Shown: piece by piece, positions 25,695 through 35,461 of the stretch | Layout: every line of letters begins with the position of its first letter | Position numbering within the stretch: the stretch's first letter is position 1 | Assembly: GCF_001713395.1 (NCBI RefSeq) | Contig: NZ_CP016451.1 | Span: 124,001-188,000, forward strand | Direction of reading: 5' to 3' | From: Sinorhizobium sp. RAC02 | GTDB taxonomy: Bacteria > Pseudomonadota > Alphaproteobacteria > Rhizobiales > Rhizobiaceae | DNA length: 64,000 nt | Translations under genes and position numbers: made by a program | Notes under the pieces: model-generated | What the model was told of the DNA's origin: nothing | The model's input: the letters and a program-made list of their open reading frames with translations, nothing else | The model's database searches: none

Positions 25695-28600
25695 ATGGCG
25701 CATGACGATCCTTTCACCGTCGACCTGTTCGGCAATACAGCTCTGGCATCCGGCTTCGATCTCGGTGTGCCGGGTTTCGCAGCAGACTTCGGGCCCGTTA
25801 TCGAAATCGACCTCCGGCCCTCGAAACCGGCGCCAGCCGCTCCGGTCCGCAAAGAACCGAAAACCACGCAGGTACGGACGAAGGTTGATTTCCGGCTGCA
25901 GGGCTCTCGCGGTCTCGCAAAATCTTGGCGCGACTGTGCGCGTGACAATATCGCCGCCATCCTGCTGGCGAACGAGATCGAGCGCCAGGGCCTGCCGGCT
26001 CGTCCTGACCAGCAGGCCAGACTGATCAAGTTCACCGGCTTCGGCGCGTCGGATCTGGCCAACGGCATATTCCGCCGTCCGGGCGAGGAAGCGTTTCGCA
26101 AAGGCTGGGAGGAGCTCGGCGGCAATCTTGAAAGCGCCGTCGCGGCCGGGGACTACGCATCTCTGGCGCGCTGCACCCAATATGCCCATTTCACGCCCGA
26201 GTTTATCGTCCGCGCCATCTGGGCAGGCTTGATCCGCTTGGGGTTCAAGGGTGGCCGGATCCTGGAGCCGGGTATCGGCACGGGCATGTTTCCGGCGCTG
26301 ATGCCGGATGCTGTCTCCAAGGTGAGCCATGTCACAGGTATCGAGCTTGATCCCGTCACCGCCCGTATCGTCCGGCTGCTGCAGCCACGGGCCAGAATCG
26401 TCTGCGGCGATTTCGTCCGCACCGACCTGCCCGACCATTTCGATCTGGCGATCGGCAACCCGCCGTTTTCTGACAGGACGGTGAAGAGTGATCCGGCCTT
26501 CCGGTCTCTCGGCTTGCGGCTGCATGACTATTTCATCGCCAAGTCCATCCACCGGCTGAAGCCCGGCGGGCTAGCGGCCTTCGTCACCTCGTCCGGCACG
26601 ATGGACAAGGGCGACGCCCGCGCCCGCGAACACATCGCCGGCATGGCCGATCTGATTGGCGCGATCCGCCTTCCCGAAGGCAGCTTTCGCGCAGACGCTG
26701 GCACGGATGTCGTCGTCGATATCCTCTTCTTCCGGAAACGCCGCGTCGAAGAGCAGGCTGGAGACGATAGCTGGCTCGATCTTGCGGATGCGTCGGTGGA
26801 AGGTGAGGGCGACAGCGTCCGTATCAACAGGTGGTTCGCCGATCATCCCGACATGGTGCTGGGACGGCATGCGATCACGTCAGGTCCCTTCGGCGAGGCC
26901 TATACCTGCCTCCCGATCGGTGATGATCTCGAGACGAGCCTTAACGCCGCGATCAGTCAGCTCCCGGCCGGGGTCTACGACGGCGAGCCTTCCGCAATCG
27001 ACTTCGCCCTCGAGGACGAAGTCGCGGAAGCCATGGCAGTGCGCGCTGATGATCCAAAAGTTCGCGAAGGCAGCTATTTCATCGGCAAGGCCACGGCGCT
27101 GATGCAGGTGGTGGACGGGGTTGCTGTCCCGGTAGAGGTCAGGAAGGGTCGCAGCACCGACGGCATCCTCGCCAAGCATGCCCTGATAATCCGAAAGCTG
27201 ATCCCGATCCGCGACGCTGTCCGGCTCATTCTCAAGCTTCAGGAACGCGACCAGCCCTGGCAAAAGGCGCAGGTGTCGCTGCGCATCGCCTGGTCGAGTT
27301 TCTTCCGCGAATTCGGTCCGATCAATTTCACCTCCGTCTCGACACCGCAGGATCCGGAAACCGGCGAGGTCAGGGAGGTTCATCGCCGGCCAAATATCGC
27401 GCCGTTCCTCGACGATCCCGATTGCTGGCTGGTCGCCTCGATCGAGGACTATGATCTGGAGAGCAACACGGCCAAGCCCGGGCCGATCTTTACCGAACGG
27501 GTGATCGCGCCGCCGCCCGCGCCCGTGATCACTTCAGCACTCGACGCGCTCGCCGTCGTTTTGAACGAACGCGGTCATGTCGATCCCGATCATATCGCCG
27601 AGTTGCTGCACCGCGACGTTGAGGATGTTATCGGCGAACTGGGAGAGGCAATCTTCCGCGATCCGTCCAATGGCTCCTGGCAGATGGCTGATGCCTATCT
27701 GTCCGGTGCGGTTCGTTCGAAGCTCACAGTCGCCCGCGCTGCGGCTGAGCTCGATCCAGTCTTCGCGCGGAACGTGACGTCGCTTGAGTGCGTCCAGCCC
27801 GCCGATCTCAGGCCCTCGGATATCACCGCACGTCTCGGCGCACCGTGGGTTCCCGCCGACGATGTCGTCGCCTTCGTCAGAGAGACTATGGAGGCTGACA
27901 TCTCCATTCATCATCTGCCGGAACTGGCGACCTGGACAGTCAATGCCCGTCAACTCGAATGGTCGGCGGCCGGCACCACGGAGTGGGGCACCCACCGCCG
28001 CCATGCCGGCCAGCTTCTCTCCGACGCCCTGAACTCGTCCGTGCCGCAGATCTTCGACACCGTCCGCGACGGCGAGACCGAGCGACGAGTGCTAAACACG
28101 GTGGAGACGGAAGCCGCCAAGGAAAAGCTCGCCAAGATCAAGACCGCTTTCCAGTCCTGGATCTGGTCGGATCCGGATCGCACCGACCGGCTGGCGCGCG
28201 TCTATAACGACACCTTCAACAATATCGCGCCGCGATCTTTCAACGGTGATCACCTGCAACTCCCCGGCGCCTCAGGCGCCTTTTCTCTTTATAGGCATCA
28301 GAAACGCGGGATCTGGCGGGTTATTTCGGCAGGTAGCACTTATCTCGCTCATGCCGTTGGTGCCGGCAAGACGCTGACCATGGCCGCCGCCATCATGGAG
28401 CAGCGGCGGCTCGGCCTGATCAACAAGGCGATGCTGGTCGTGCCCGGCCATTGCCTGGCGCAGGCCGCCCGCGAGTTTCTCGCCCTTTATCCCAATGCCC
28501 GGATCCTGGTCGCCGACGAAACGAACTTCGTCAGGGAGAAGCGCCATCGCTTTCTGTCGCGGGCAGCAACCGCCAACTGGGACGCGATTATCATCACCCA

Positions 28601-30779
28601 TTCGGCATTCCGGTTCATATCCGTGCCATCGGCGTTCGAGGCGCAAATGATCCAGGACGAACTGGAGCTTTACGAGGAGCTGCTGCTCAAGGTCGAGCGC
28701 GACGACCGGCTGTCGCGCAAGCGCATCGAGCGCATGAAGGAAGGTCACAAGGAACGGCTCGAATCCCTTGCCACTCGTAAGGACGACCTGCTGACCATCT
28801 CCGAACTCGGGATCGACCAGATCATCGTCGACGAGGCGCAGGAATTCCGCAAGCTGTCCTTTGCCACCAACATGTCGACGCTGCGCGGTGTGGATCCGAA
28901 CGGCTCGCAGCGGGCCTGGGACCTGTTCGTCAAATCCCGCTTCATCGAGACGAAGAACCCGGGCAGGGCGCTGGTGCTGGCGTCTGGCACGCCGATCACC
29001 AACACGCTCGGCGAGATGTTCTCCGTGCAGCGGATGATCGATCCGGCAGCATTGTCGGAGCGTGGTCTGCACGAGTTCGACGCCTGGGCCTCGACCTTCG
29101 GCGACACCTCGACCGAACTCGAACTGCAGCCGTCGGGTAAATACAAACCGGTGACGCGCTTTAGCCAGTTCGTCAACGTCCCGGAACTGATTGCCATGTT
29201 CCGGTCCTTTGCCGATGTCGTGCTGCCCGCCGATCTCAGGACCTATGTGAAAGTCCCTGATGTCTCCGGCGGTAAGCGCCAGATCGTTACCGCCGAACCG
29301 ACGGCAGCCTTCAAGGCCTACCAAAAGCGGTTGGACGCACGCATCAAGGCGATCGAGATGCGCGATGGCCCGGCCAAGCCCGGCGACGACATCCTGCTCT
29401 CGGTCATCACCGACGGCCGTCACGCCGCCATCGATCTGCGCCTGGTCGATCAGGCCATGGGCAATGAGACCGCCAACAAGCTGAACGCACTTGTCACGAA
29501 CACCCATCGGATCTGGCAGGAAACGGGAGAGGCAGAGTATCGTCGCAAGGACGGCAAGGCGTTCGATCGGCTCGGCGCCGGCCAGTTGATCTTCTCCGAT
29601 CTCGGTACGATCAATGTCGAGGCATGCCGCGGTTTTTCCGCATACAGATGGATACGCGATGAGCTGGTCCGCAAGGGTGTGCCTGCCTCCGAAATCGCCT
29701 TTATGCAGGAGTACAAGAAGTCGGACGCCAAGCAGCGGCTGTTCAACGACTTCAATGCCGGCAAGGTCCGCGTGCTGATCGGCTCGTCGGAAACCATGGG
29801 CACCGGCGTCAATGTTCAGGCACGACTGAAAGCCCTGCATCACCTCGATGTGCCGTGGCTGCCATCGCAGATCGAACAGCGCGAGGGCCGGATCATCCGC
29901 CAGGGCAACCAGCATGATGAGGTCGATGTCTTTGCCTATGCGACGCTTGGTTCGCTTGATGCCACGATGTGGCAGAACAATGAGCGCAAGGCTCGTTTCA
30001 TTGCCGCCGCCCTGTCAGGCGATACCAGCGTCCGGCGGTTGGAGGACATGGGTGAGGGGCAGGCCAACCAGTTCGCCATGGCCAAGGCCATCGCGTCAGG
30101 CGACGAGCGGCTTATGCAGAAGGCCGGGCTGGAGGCCGAGATCGCGCGTCTCGATCGGCTGCGGGCCGCACATATCGATGACCAGCATGCAATCCGGCGG
30201 CAGATCCGCGATGCCGAGCGGGATATCGAGTTCTCCAGCCGCCGGATCGAGGATGTGGGCAAGGACATCGACCATCTGGTCCCGACCATGGGGGATGCTT
30301 TCTTGATGCAGGTCGGAAACGCGGAATTCGACGAGCGCAAGCTCGCTGGGCGCGCGCTGATGAAGGAAATCCTGACGCTGGTTCAGCTACAGGAGGAGAA
30401 AGAGGTGATCATCGCCACCATCGGCGGCTTCGATCTAGCCTATCATGGCGAACGGTTCGGTAAGGATGGCTATCGCTACGACACGCTGCTTCAACGTACA
30501 GGTGGTGACTACGAGATCGACCTGGCCGTCACCACGACGCCCATCGGTGCCATCTCCCGGCTCGAGCACGCGCTTGGCGGGTTCGAACATGAACAAGAAA
30601 GCCATCGCATTCGCCTCGCCGATGCGAAACGTCGCCTCGCCTCCTACACGCCGCGTCTGGGTGAAAGCTTCTCATTCGAAGCGGAGCTCGAACTCAAGCT
30701 GAGCCAACTGGACGAGATCGAACGGGATCTGGCGGCAACCGCGGACGAACCAGAGGAGGATCGCCAGCAGGCCGCGTGA
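25695..30779 (+). CDS. Giant N6-adenine methylase-SNF2 helicase fusion
   Basis: A 1694-residue two-engine protein. The methyltransferase comes first, with SAM motif I as EPGIGTGMF near residue 193 and the amino-methylase motif NPPF near 255. A superfamily-2 helicase follows: Walker A GAGKT near 888, DEAQ near 1045, SGTPI near 1096 and motif VI QREGRIIRQGN near 1394. The C-terminal 250 residues look coiled-coil-like. This fusion is frequent on large plasmids and phages; phage P1 DarB, an antirestriction protein, has the same plan. A role in protecting incoming plasmid DNA is an inference. CAGGAG precedes the ATG. Confidence 0.85.
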   Translation: MAHDDPFTVDLFGNTALASGFDLGVPGFAADFGPVIEIDLRPSKPAPAAPVRKEPKTTQVRTKVDFRLQGSRGLAKSWRDCARDNIAAILLANEIERQGLPARPDQQARLIKFTGFGASDLANGIFRRPGEEAFRKGWEELGGNLESAVAAGDYASLARCTQYAHFTPEFIVRAIWAGLIRLGFKGGRILEPGIGTGMFPALMPDAVSKVSHVTGIELDPVTARIVRLLQPRARIVCGDFVRTDLPDHFDLAIGNPPFSDRTVKSDPAFRSLGLRLHDYFIAKSIHRLKPGGLAAFVTSSGTMDKGDARAREHIAGMADLIGAIRLPEGSFRADAGTDVVVDILFFRKRRVEEQAGDDSWLDLADASVEGEGDSVRINRWFADHPDMVLGRHAITSGPFGEAYTCLPIGDDLETSLNAAISQLPAGVYDGEPSAIDFALEDEVAEAMAVRADDPKVREGSYFIGKATALMQVVDGVAVPVEVRKGRSTDGILAKHALIIRKLIPIRDAVRLILKLQERDQPWQKAQVSLRIAWSSFFREFGPINFTSVSTPQDPETGEVREVHRRPNIAPFLDDPDCWLVASIEDYDLESNTAKPGPIFTERVIAPPPAPVITSALDALAVVLNERGHVDPDHIAELLHRDVEDVIGELGEAIFRDPSNGSWQMADAYLSGAVRSKLTVARAAAELDPVFARNVTSLECVQPADLRPSDITARLGAPWVPADDVVAFVRETMEADISIHHLPELATWTVNARQLEWSAAGTTEWGTHRRHAGQLLSDALNSSVPQIFDTVRDGETERRVLNTVETEAAKEKLAKIKTAFQSWIWSDPDRTDRLARVYNDTFNNIAPRSFNGDHLQLPGASGAFSLYRHQKRGIWRVISAGSTYLAHAVGAGKTLTMAAAIMEQRRLGLINKAMLVVPGHCLAQAAREFLALYPNARILVADETNFVREKRHRFLSRAATANWDAIIITHSAFRFISVPSAFEAQMIQDELELYEELLLKVERDDRLSRKRIERMKEGHKERLESLATRKDDLLTISELGIDQIIVDEAQEFRKLSFATNMSTLRGVDPNGSQRAWDLFVKSRFIETKNPGRALVLASGTPITNTLGEMFSVQRMIDPAALSERGLHEFDAWASTFGDTSTELELQPSGKYKPVTRFSQFVNVPELIAMFRSFADVVLPADLRTYVKVPDVSGGKRQIVTAEPTAAFKAYQKRLDARIKAIEMRDGPAKPGDDILLSVITDGRHAAIDLRLVDQAMGNETANKLNALVTNTHRIWQETGEAEYRRKDGKAFDRLGAGQLIFSDLGTINVEACRGFSAYRWIRDELVRKGVPASEIAFMQEYKKSDAKQRLFNDFNAGKVRVLIGSSETMGTGVNVQARLKALHHLDVPWLPSQIEQREGRIIRQGNQHDEVDVFAYATLGSLDATMWQNNERKARFIAAALSGDTSVRRLEDMGEGQANQFAMAKAIASGDERLMQKAGLEAEIARLDRLRAAHIDDQHAIRRQIRDAERDIEFSSRRIEDVGKDIDHLVPTMGDAFLMQVGNAEFDERKLAGRALMKEILTLVQLQEEKEVIIATIGGFDLAYHGERFGKDGYRYDTLLQRTGGDYEIDLAVTTTPIGAISRLEHALGGFEHEQESHRIRLADAKRRLASYTPRLGESFSFEAELELKLSQLDEIERDLAATADEPEEDRQQAA

Positions 30780-30899
30780 ACAGCGGCATATCTTCGGTCA
30801 CTTGAAACAGGGTCGGACGATACACATCTATCGGTCATCACCCGTTTCGATAGTTTCCTGCAGTGGCGATTGCCGCGCGTTTGAAACTGTCCGGGTTGG

Positions 30900-30938
30900 A
30901 AGGGCGCTCCCCGAAAGGGTCGAGCGCCCTTTCGTTTT
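30900..30938. terminator. Bidirectional rho-independent terminator
   Basis: AAGGGCGCTC and GAGCGCCCTT pair over 10 bp, followed by TCGTTTT on the plus strand. It lies between the convergent helicase and ligase genes. Confidence 0.75.
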
Positions 30939-30952
30939 GGCACCTTCGGAAG

Positions 30953-31999
30953 CTACACGCCGAGCTTGTAGATCGCCGCATTGTCCTGCACATCTCGCAG
31001 GCCCTTATACGAGGCATGCCGCAATTTGCCATCGTCGGTCCAGGCTCGATATTCGATCTCGGCAATCAGTGTCGGCTGAACGAACACGACCCCCTTCTTA
31101 TCGACGGCAACCGGAGCACGCTTGGTCTTCAGCGTGTCGAGCATCCGGCGCAGTTCGAGTGCATCTTTTTCTTTGAAGCCAGTCCCGACCGAACCGACAT
31201 AGACGAACGCGGTGCCTTGGTATGCCGCGAGCAGCAGGCTGCCGATCCCGCCGCGTGCCGCGGTCGACGGCTCGTAGCCCACAATCACGAAGCTTTCGCT
31301 CTGGATGCATTTGATCTTTAGCCAATCGCCAAGCCGACCCGAGCGGTAGGCACTGTCGCGGTGCTTGGCGATGATGCCTTCCAGGCCGTGTTCGCGCGCG
31401 GCCGCCAGAAGTGTCACGCCATCGGCTTCGACCTCCTGCGATACACGGATCGCTCCTTCGCTTTCGCCGATCAGATCTTCCAGGAGGTGACGACGTCCGG
31501 AAAGCTCCATCTTCGTCAGGTCGTGACCATCGAAATACAACAGGTCGAATGCGTAGAGGATGGCATCGTCTGACGCTTGTCTGCCCCCGCGCCCACCGAG
31601 CGACCGCTGCAGCGCCCCGAAGTCCGAGCGGCCCTCGGCATCTAGCACGACGGCTTCCCCATCGAGAATTGCCGTTCCTACGCCGAGCTTGCGCGCAGCG
31701 ACGGCGATTGCCGGAAACCTGTCGGTCCAGTCATGACCGCCACGGGTGATGATCCGCACCGAGTTTGGTTCGATATGGACCGCGATACGATAGCCGTCCC
31801 ATTTGATCTCATAGATCCAGTCCGGTCCGGACGGTGGCTTTGGTTTCAACAGCGCCAGGCACGGCTCGATGCGATCGGGCATAGGATCGAAAGGGAGCTG
31901 CGGTTGCGCCGGATCGCGGATTTTAAGCGGTCGCGAGCGGATCGGGAGATCCGTCTCCCGCAAAAGCGGCTGGGATTTTTTGCGCGGCGGCTTTGTCAT
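30953..31999 (-). CDS. ATP-dependent DNA ligase (LigD ligase-domain type)
   Basis: A 348-residue stand-alone ligase. The adenylation motif EIKWDGYR puts the nucleophile at Lys66; motif III (YAFDLLYFDG) and motif V (DWLKIKC) are intact, and the OB domain ends the protein. The polymerase and phosphoesterase domains of full LigD are absent, and no ku gene is in the window. Rhizobia commonly carry several such extra ligases, some on plasmids. It may serve end joining together with a chromosomal Ku. It is convergent with the helicase gene. Confidence 0.85.
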   Translation of the reverse strand: MTKPPRKKSQPLLRETDLPIRSRPLKIRDPAQPQLPFDPMPDRIEPCLALLKPKPPSGPDWIYEIKWDGYRIAVHIEPNSVRIITRGGHDWTDRFPAIAVAARKLGVGTAILDGEAVVLDAEGRSDFGALQRSLGGRGGRQASDDAILYAFDLLYFDGHDLTKMELSGRRHLLEDLIGESEGAIRVSQEVEADGVTLLAAAREHGLEGIIAKHRDSAYRSGRLGDWLKIKCIQSESFVIVGYEPSTAARGGIGSLLLAAYQGTAFVYVGSVGTGFKEKDALELRRMLDTLKTKRAPVAVDKKGVVFVQPTLIAEIEYRAWTDDGKLRHASYKGLRDVQDNAAIYKLGV

Positions 32000-32326
32000 G
32001 GCCAGAGTTCAGCAGCAATTGCTTAAAATCGTCTGACATCGCTGGAAAATGGAAGGGAGGATGAGAGGGAAGGGAAGGAGAAGGACGAGGAGACGGAAAC
32101 CGGTTCGCAAGGACGGCCCAACGGCTGACGGATCCCTCAATCGCGCCGGTCGCCGAGACCGGGCCAGCTTGCCTCGCAAGGCAGGTGTGCCTCGCTCCTC
32201 CGCAAGCCAGGTCTGCTCCGGCGCAATTGCAGCCGCCGGTCCGTCCTGCGGTTCGGGAGATGTCTTCGAGAAGAAGATGAGGAGGCAAGGACAGTCCGTC
32301 CGCCCGAAGCTCAAGAGGTAATTCCC
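32000..32326. other. Leader of ParB-like gene, purine-rich tract
   Basis: About 330 bp between the divergent ligase and ParB-like genes. 32045-32095 is almost wholly purine on the plus strand. No coding signature, clear promoter or hairpin with a T run was recognised. Confidence 0.35.
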
Positions 32327-34042
32327 ATGCAGTTGATTACAGCCGATCCGCGCAGCCTGAAGGACAATCCCGACCGGTCCCGTCAGTCGAAATCCTCGCC
32401 GCAGTCTGACGCGCTGCTCTGCGCATCGATCAGGGCCATCGGTGTCGTGCAGCCACCGATCGTCAAACTCGATCCGGAGGGCGGAAACAGCTATATCATC
32501 GTGTTCGGCCATCGCCGTGCAGCACAAGCCATCGCCGCGGACCTCGTGGAAATCCCTCTTCTGCTGGCGGATCCCTCCGACGATCTCGGCGCCATGCAGT
32601 CATTTGCGGAGAATATCGCCCGCGAACCGCTGAACCCTGTCGACCAGTGGCGCGCCATCGAACGGCTGGTGGCTCTTGGATGGACCGAGGAGTCGATCGC
32701 CATGGCGCTGGCACTCCCCAGCCGGCAGATCAGAAAGCTGCGGCTGCTGGCCAATATCCTGCCTGCCATGCTCGACCAGATGGCGCGGGGCGACATGCCG
32801 AACGAGCAGCAACTGCGCACGATCGCCGCCGCTGGCGAGGGCGAGCAGGCCGAGGTCTGGAAGAAGTACAGGCCGAAGAAGCAGGACCCGCAGGTCTCGT
32901 GGTGGGAGGTTGCCCGGGCACTGACCACGACCCGGATGCTGGCCAAACATGCAAGCTTCGGTGACGATCTGGCACAAGCCTACGGCATCACCTGGGTCGA
33001 GGACCTGTTTGCTCCCGCCGATGAGGACAGCCGCTATACGACAGATGTCGAGGCGTTTCTCGGCGCCCAGCAGGAATGGCTTGCCAACAACCTGCCCAAG
33101 CGTGGTTCGGTCATTGAGGCTAATGAGTATGGCCAGGCCAAGCTACCGTCTAAGGCACAACAGGTCTACGGCAAGCCGGGCAAGGGTGACCTGACCGGCT
33201 GGTATATCAACGCGCGTGACGGGTCGGTCCAATCGGTTGCCTACCGCATGCCCGAAGTGAAGAAGCCGAAGTTAGTCAAGGATTCCGATGGTGTCGAAAC
33301 CGTCGTTGACGAAGTCGAGGTAACAAAGGCGCGGCCCGACGTGACCCAGAAGGGTCTCGACATGATCGGCGATCTGCGGACTGACGCTCTGCACGAGGCA
33401 CTCGCCCGTGCGCCGATCGAGGACGACACGCTGATGGCTCTGCTCATTCTGGCCTTCACCGGCACAAATGTCAGCATTGCCAGTGGCGCATCGGACAATC
33501 CCTACGGTCATGCGAAATGTGGGCCGCATGCTGCCCGGCTGATCGGCGAGGACGGCAAGCTGTCCTTCGATCGAGAGACGTTGGTGCAGGCTGGACGTTC
33601 GGTGCTGATCGAAGTCCTGTCTCTCCGGCGCAATCGCTCCGATAGCGGACTGATCGCCCGTATTGCCGGGGATGCGATCGGCGCCGATCAATTCCTGCCC
33701 AATATGGCAACGGAAGACTTCCTCTCATGCCTGTCACGCAATGCTCTGGAGGCTGCTGCGGAAACGGCAGGTGTCCCCGGCCGGATCAAGGTGAAGGACA
33801 CCCGGGTGGCTTTTATCAAGCACTTTGCCGACGGAAAGCTGGTGCATCCGGCAGCGCTGCTGGCCCCATCCACTGATGACGTGCGGTCGTGGGTTGGACG
33901 CTACATCAGCGCCGACAGCGGATTGGAGAATCCCGCTGTCGACCGCGATACTCTCGAAGATCAGCTTTCCGGCAGTGACCTCGTGCACAATTCCGCCGCC
34001 AAGGACGAGGTGGACGAGAGTTTCCGCGAGGCTGCCGAATAG
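32327..34042 (+). CDS. ParB/RepB/Spo0J-family nuclease-domain protein
   Basis: A 571-residue protein with an N-terminal ParB domain: CASIRAIGVVQPPIVK, then VFGHRRAAQAI (the GHRR box), FAENIAREPLNPVDQWRAI and a helix-turn-helix around TEESIAMALALPSRQIRKL. The C-terminal 350 residues are specific to plasmid-borne homologues and of unknown role. No parA lies beside it, so it is probably not the replicon's partition protein but an accessory CTP-switch or nuclease-type factor. A terminator follows 25 bases after its stop. Confidence 0.75.
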   Translation: MQLITADPRSLKDNPDRSRQSKSSPQSDALLCASIRAIGVVQPPIVKLDPEGGNSYIIVFGHRRAAQAIAADLVEIPLLLADPSDDLGAMQSFAENIAREPLNPVDQWRAIERLVALGWTEESIAMALALPSRQIRKLRLLANILPAMLDQMARGDMPNEQQLRTIAAAGEGEQAEVWKKYRPKKQDPQVSWWEVARALTTTRMLAKHASFGDDLAQAYGITWVEDLFAPADEDSRYTTDVEAFLGAQQEWLANNLPKRGSVIEANEYGQAKLPSKAQQVYGKPGKGDLTGWYINARDGSVQSVAYRMPEVKKPKLVKDSDGVETVVDEVEVTKARPDVTQKGLDMIGDLRTDALHEALARAPIEDDTLMALLILAFTGTNVSIASGASDNPYGHAKCGPHAARLIGEDGKLSFDRETLVQAGRSVLIEVLSLRRNRSDSGLIARIAGDAIGADQFLPNMATEDFLSCLSRNALEAAAETAGVPGRIKVKDTRVAFIKHFADGKLVHPAALLAPSTDDVRSWVGRYISADSGLENPAVDRDTLEDQLSGSDLVHNSAAKDEVDESFREAAE

Positions 34043-34066
34043 CACCAGGCAACAGGATCTGAACCG

Positions 34067-34100
34067 ACGCCGCTGGCTGATGCCGGCGGCGTTTCTGTTT
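34067..34100 (+). terminator. Terminator after the ParB-like gene
   Basis: ACGCCGC and GCGGCGT form the stem, followed by TTCTGTTT. It separates the ParB-like gene from the DUF7007 gene. Confidence 0.6.
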
Positions 34101-34123
34101 CGAGCAATCAGAAGGAGTTTGTC

Positions 34124-34774
34124 ATGGCTGAGATCCATGATGACATGGCCACAGAAAAAGCGGTTCATGAGGCTGAACTAAGGGCATTGGACCGGCCGAC
34201 GATACGAGCAGGAGCATCGACGCCATGGGGTACGGCGCAGGTCTCGCGGCGATATGCCGACGGCATCGTTCTGCATTCGACGGCCAGCCACGGCGGGTTT
34301 CATCTCGACGAAAGTGCCAACCCGGCCGTCCACGCTCTCTTCCGAAATGTCGGCGGATTTTATGAGGAGGATTGTGAATGGGCGAAGGTTGCCCATACCT
34401 TTCCGACGCTGTTCACCGCCTATGAGTGGGGTCTGGCTGATCGCACGCTTCGCGACTATTTCCCTGATGCCTACGAGCGCGTCATGGGCGTCACACTGGA
34501 CGGCAGTCAGTCTCATACGCGAGCCCGACGGGAATTTGAAAGGCGGCATCGCAACGACTGGGTGGTTATCGCAGCCCTCAATTCCGATCGCCAGCCTGGC
34601 TTTGTCGAGTGCATCGCGACGCTGGGTGGGATCCGGGGCGAGCCCGGCGAACGACGGTTCCTGGTTCCAGGCTCCGACTACACGATTGGCCGACATGGCT
34701 TCGTTATCGATCCACTGAAGCACCAGCCATATGATGGCCCGTCCAGCTTCGTGACCTGGGCGGCAAGGCAATGA
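34124..34774 (+). CDS. DUF7007 domain protein
   Basis: A 216-residue protein with a recognisable DUF7007 core: TPWGTAQVSRRYADGIVLHS, HGGFHLD, FYEEDCEWAKVAHTFPTLF. Function is unknown; relatives sit near the ParB-like and methylase-helicase genes in rhizobial plasmids. AAGGAG precedes the ATG. The stop overlaps the next small gene by ATGA. Confidence 0.65.
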   Translation: MAEIHDDMATEKAVHEAELRALDRPTIRAGASTPWGTAQVSRRYADGIVLHSTASHGGFHLDESANPAVHALFRNVGGFYEEDCEWAKVAHTFPTLFTAYEWGLADRTLRDYFPDAYERVMGVTLDGSQSHTRARREFERRHRNDWVVIAALNSDRQPGFVECIATLGGIRGEPGERRFLVPGSDYTIGRHGFVIDPLKHQPYDGPSSFVTWAARQ

Positions 34775-35016
34775 CTGCTGCGCTCACACACAGCGACCCA
34801 CCTCGAAATCAGGTGATCGATTTCATCGAGCTCTATCGCAGGATCTGGGCGCGGCAGCAGGATTGCCGCTCCCGGCGGGCAGAGCGGACGAGGCGAACGA
34901 AGGCGCGTTGGAAATGCAAAACGCGGCATGGCCTACCCCAGATCATAGCACGCAGATCAACGGAGCCGGGTTCGAGTGGAAAGCCCGGCCACGGTGAGGG
35001 TGCGGTAAAGCGTTGA
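34771..35016 (+). CDS. Small basic hypothetical protein
   Basis: An 81-residue, strongly basic frame that begins in the ATGA overlap with the DUF7007 stop, which suggests translational coupling. No family is recognised and the second half is low in complexity, so it may be shorter or not real. Confidence 0.4.
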   Translation: MTAALTHSDPPRNQVIDFIELYRRIWARQQDCRSRRAERTRRTKARWKCKTRHGLPQIIARRSTEPGSSGKPGHGEGAVKR

Positions 35017-35461
35017 TCGAAGCGCGGAAGCCATGGCACGGGGCAACCGGCATACACTGGAGTGTGCTGGGGTCGAGATTTATCAGTGGCCCTAGTGGGT
35101 GACGCGGCGTTGCCAAGGTCGGATCGCCATGGCGATTGCATCATGCTGTCCTGAACCAGATCGTCGGCCGGCACAGCACCTCGGTTTTGCTGCGGTCTGA
35201 CATAGGCGCGTCCCGGTCAAAGGCCGCTTTCGCGCCGCGTTGCGGCAGGATCATCGCCTCGTCGCAAGGCAGGCCCGCGTCTGTCGCAGCCCGCAAGTGC
35301 GGGCAGCACCATCCGCAAACCATCCTCGCTCCTCCTGGCAATGCCCTGACCTTGGGCCGGGCCGCTGACGCCCATGTCCTTTTGCCCGCACCCGAGGGGC
35401 TGAGCCGGACGACGTCAGGCACCCCGGGCTTCGCTGAAACATCGCTCAAAAGGATCCGATC
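35017..35461. other. Intergenic stretch, no gene recognised
   Basis: A GC-rich leader before the gene at 35462. CCCGCAAGTGCGGG near 35290 is a small hairpin. Long antisense frames here are shadows of the downstream gene. Confidence 0.35.

Noticed and set aside
28272-29915. 547-residue minus-strand frame inside the helicase gene
   Set aside because: Antisense to conserved helicase motifs; no family signature of its own.
32327-34042. ParB-like gene as the plasmid partition gene
   Set aside because: There is no parA/repA next to it, and the long C-terminal part differs from RepB and ParB. repABC is probably outside the window.
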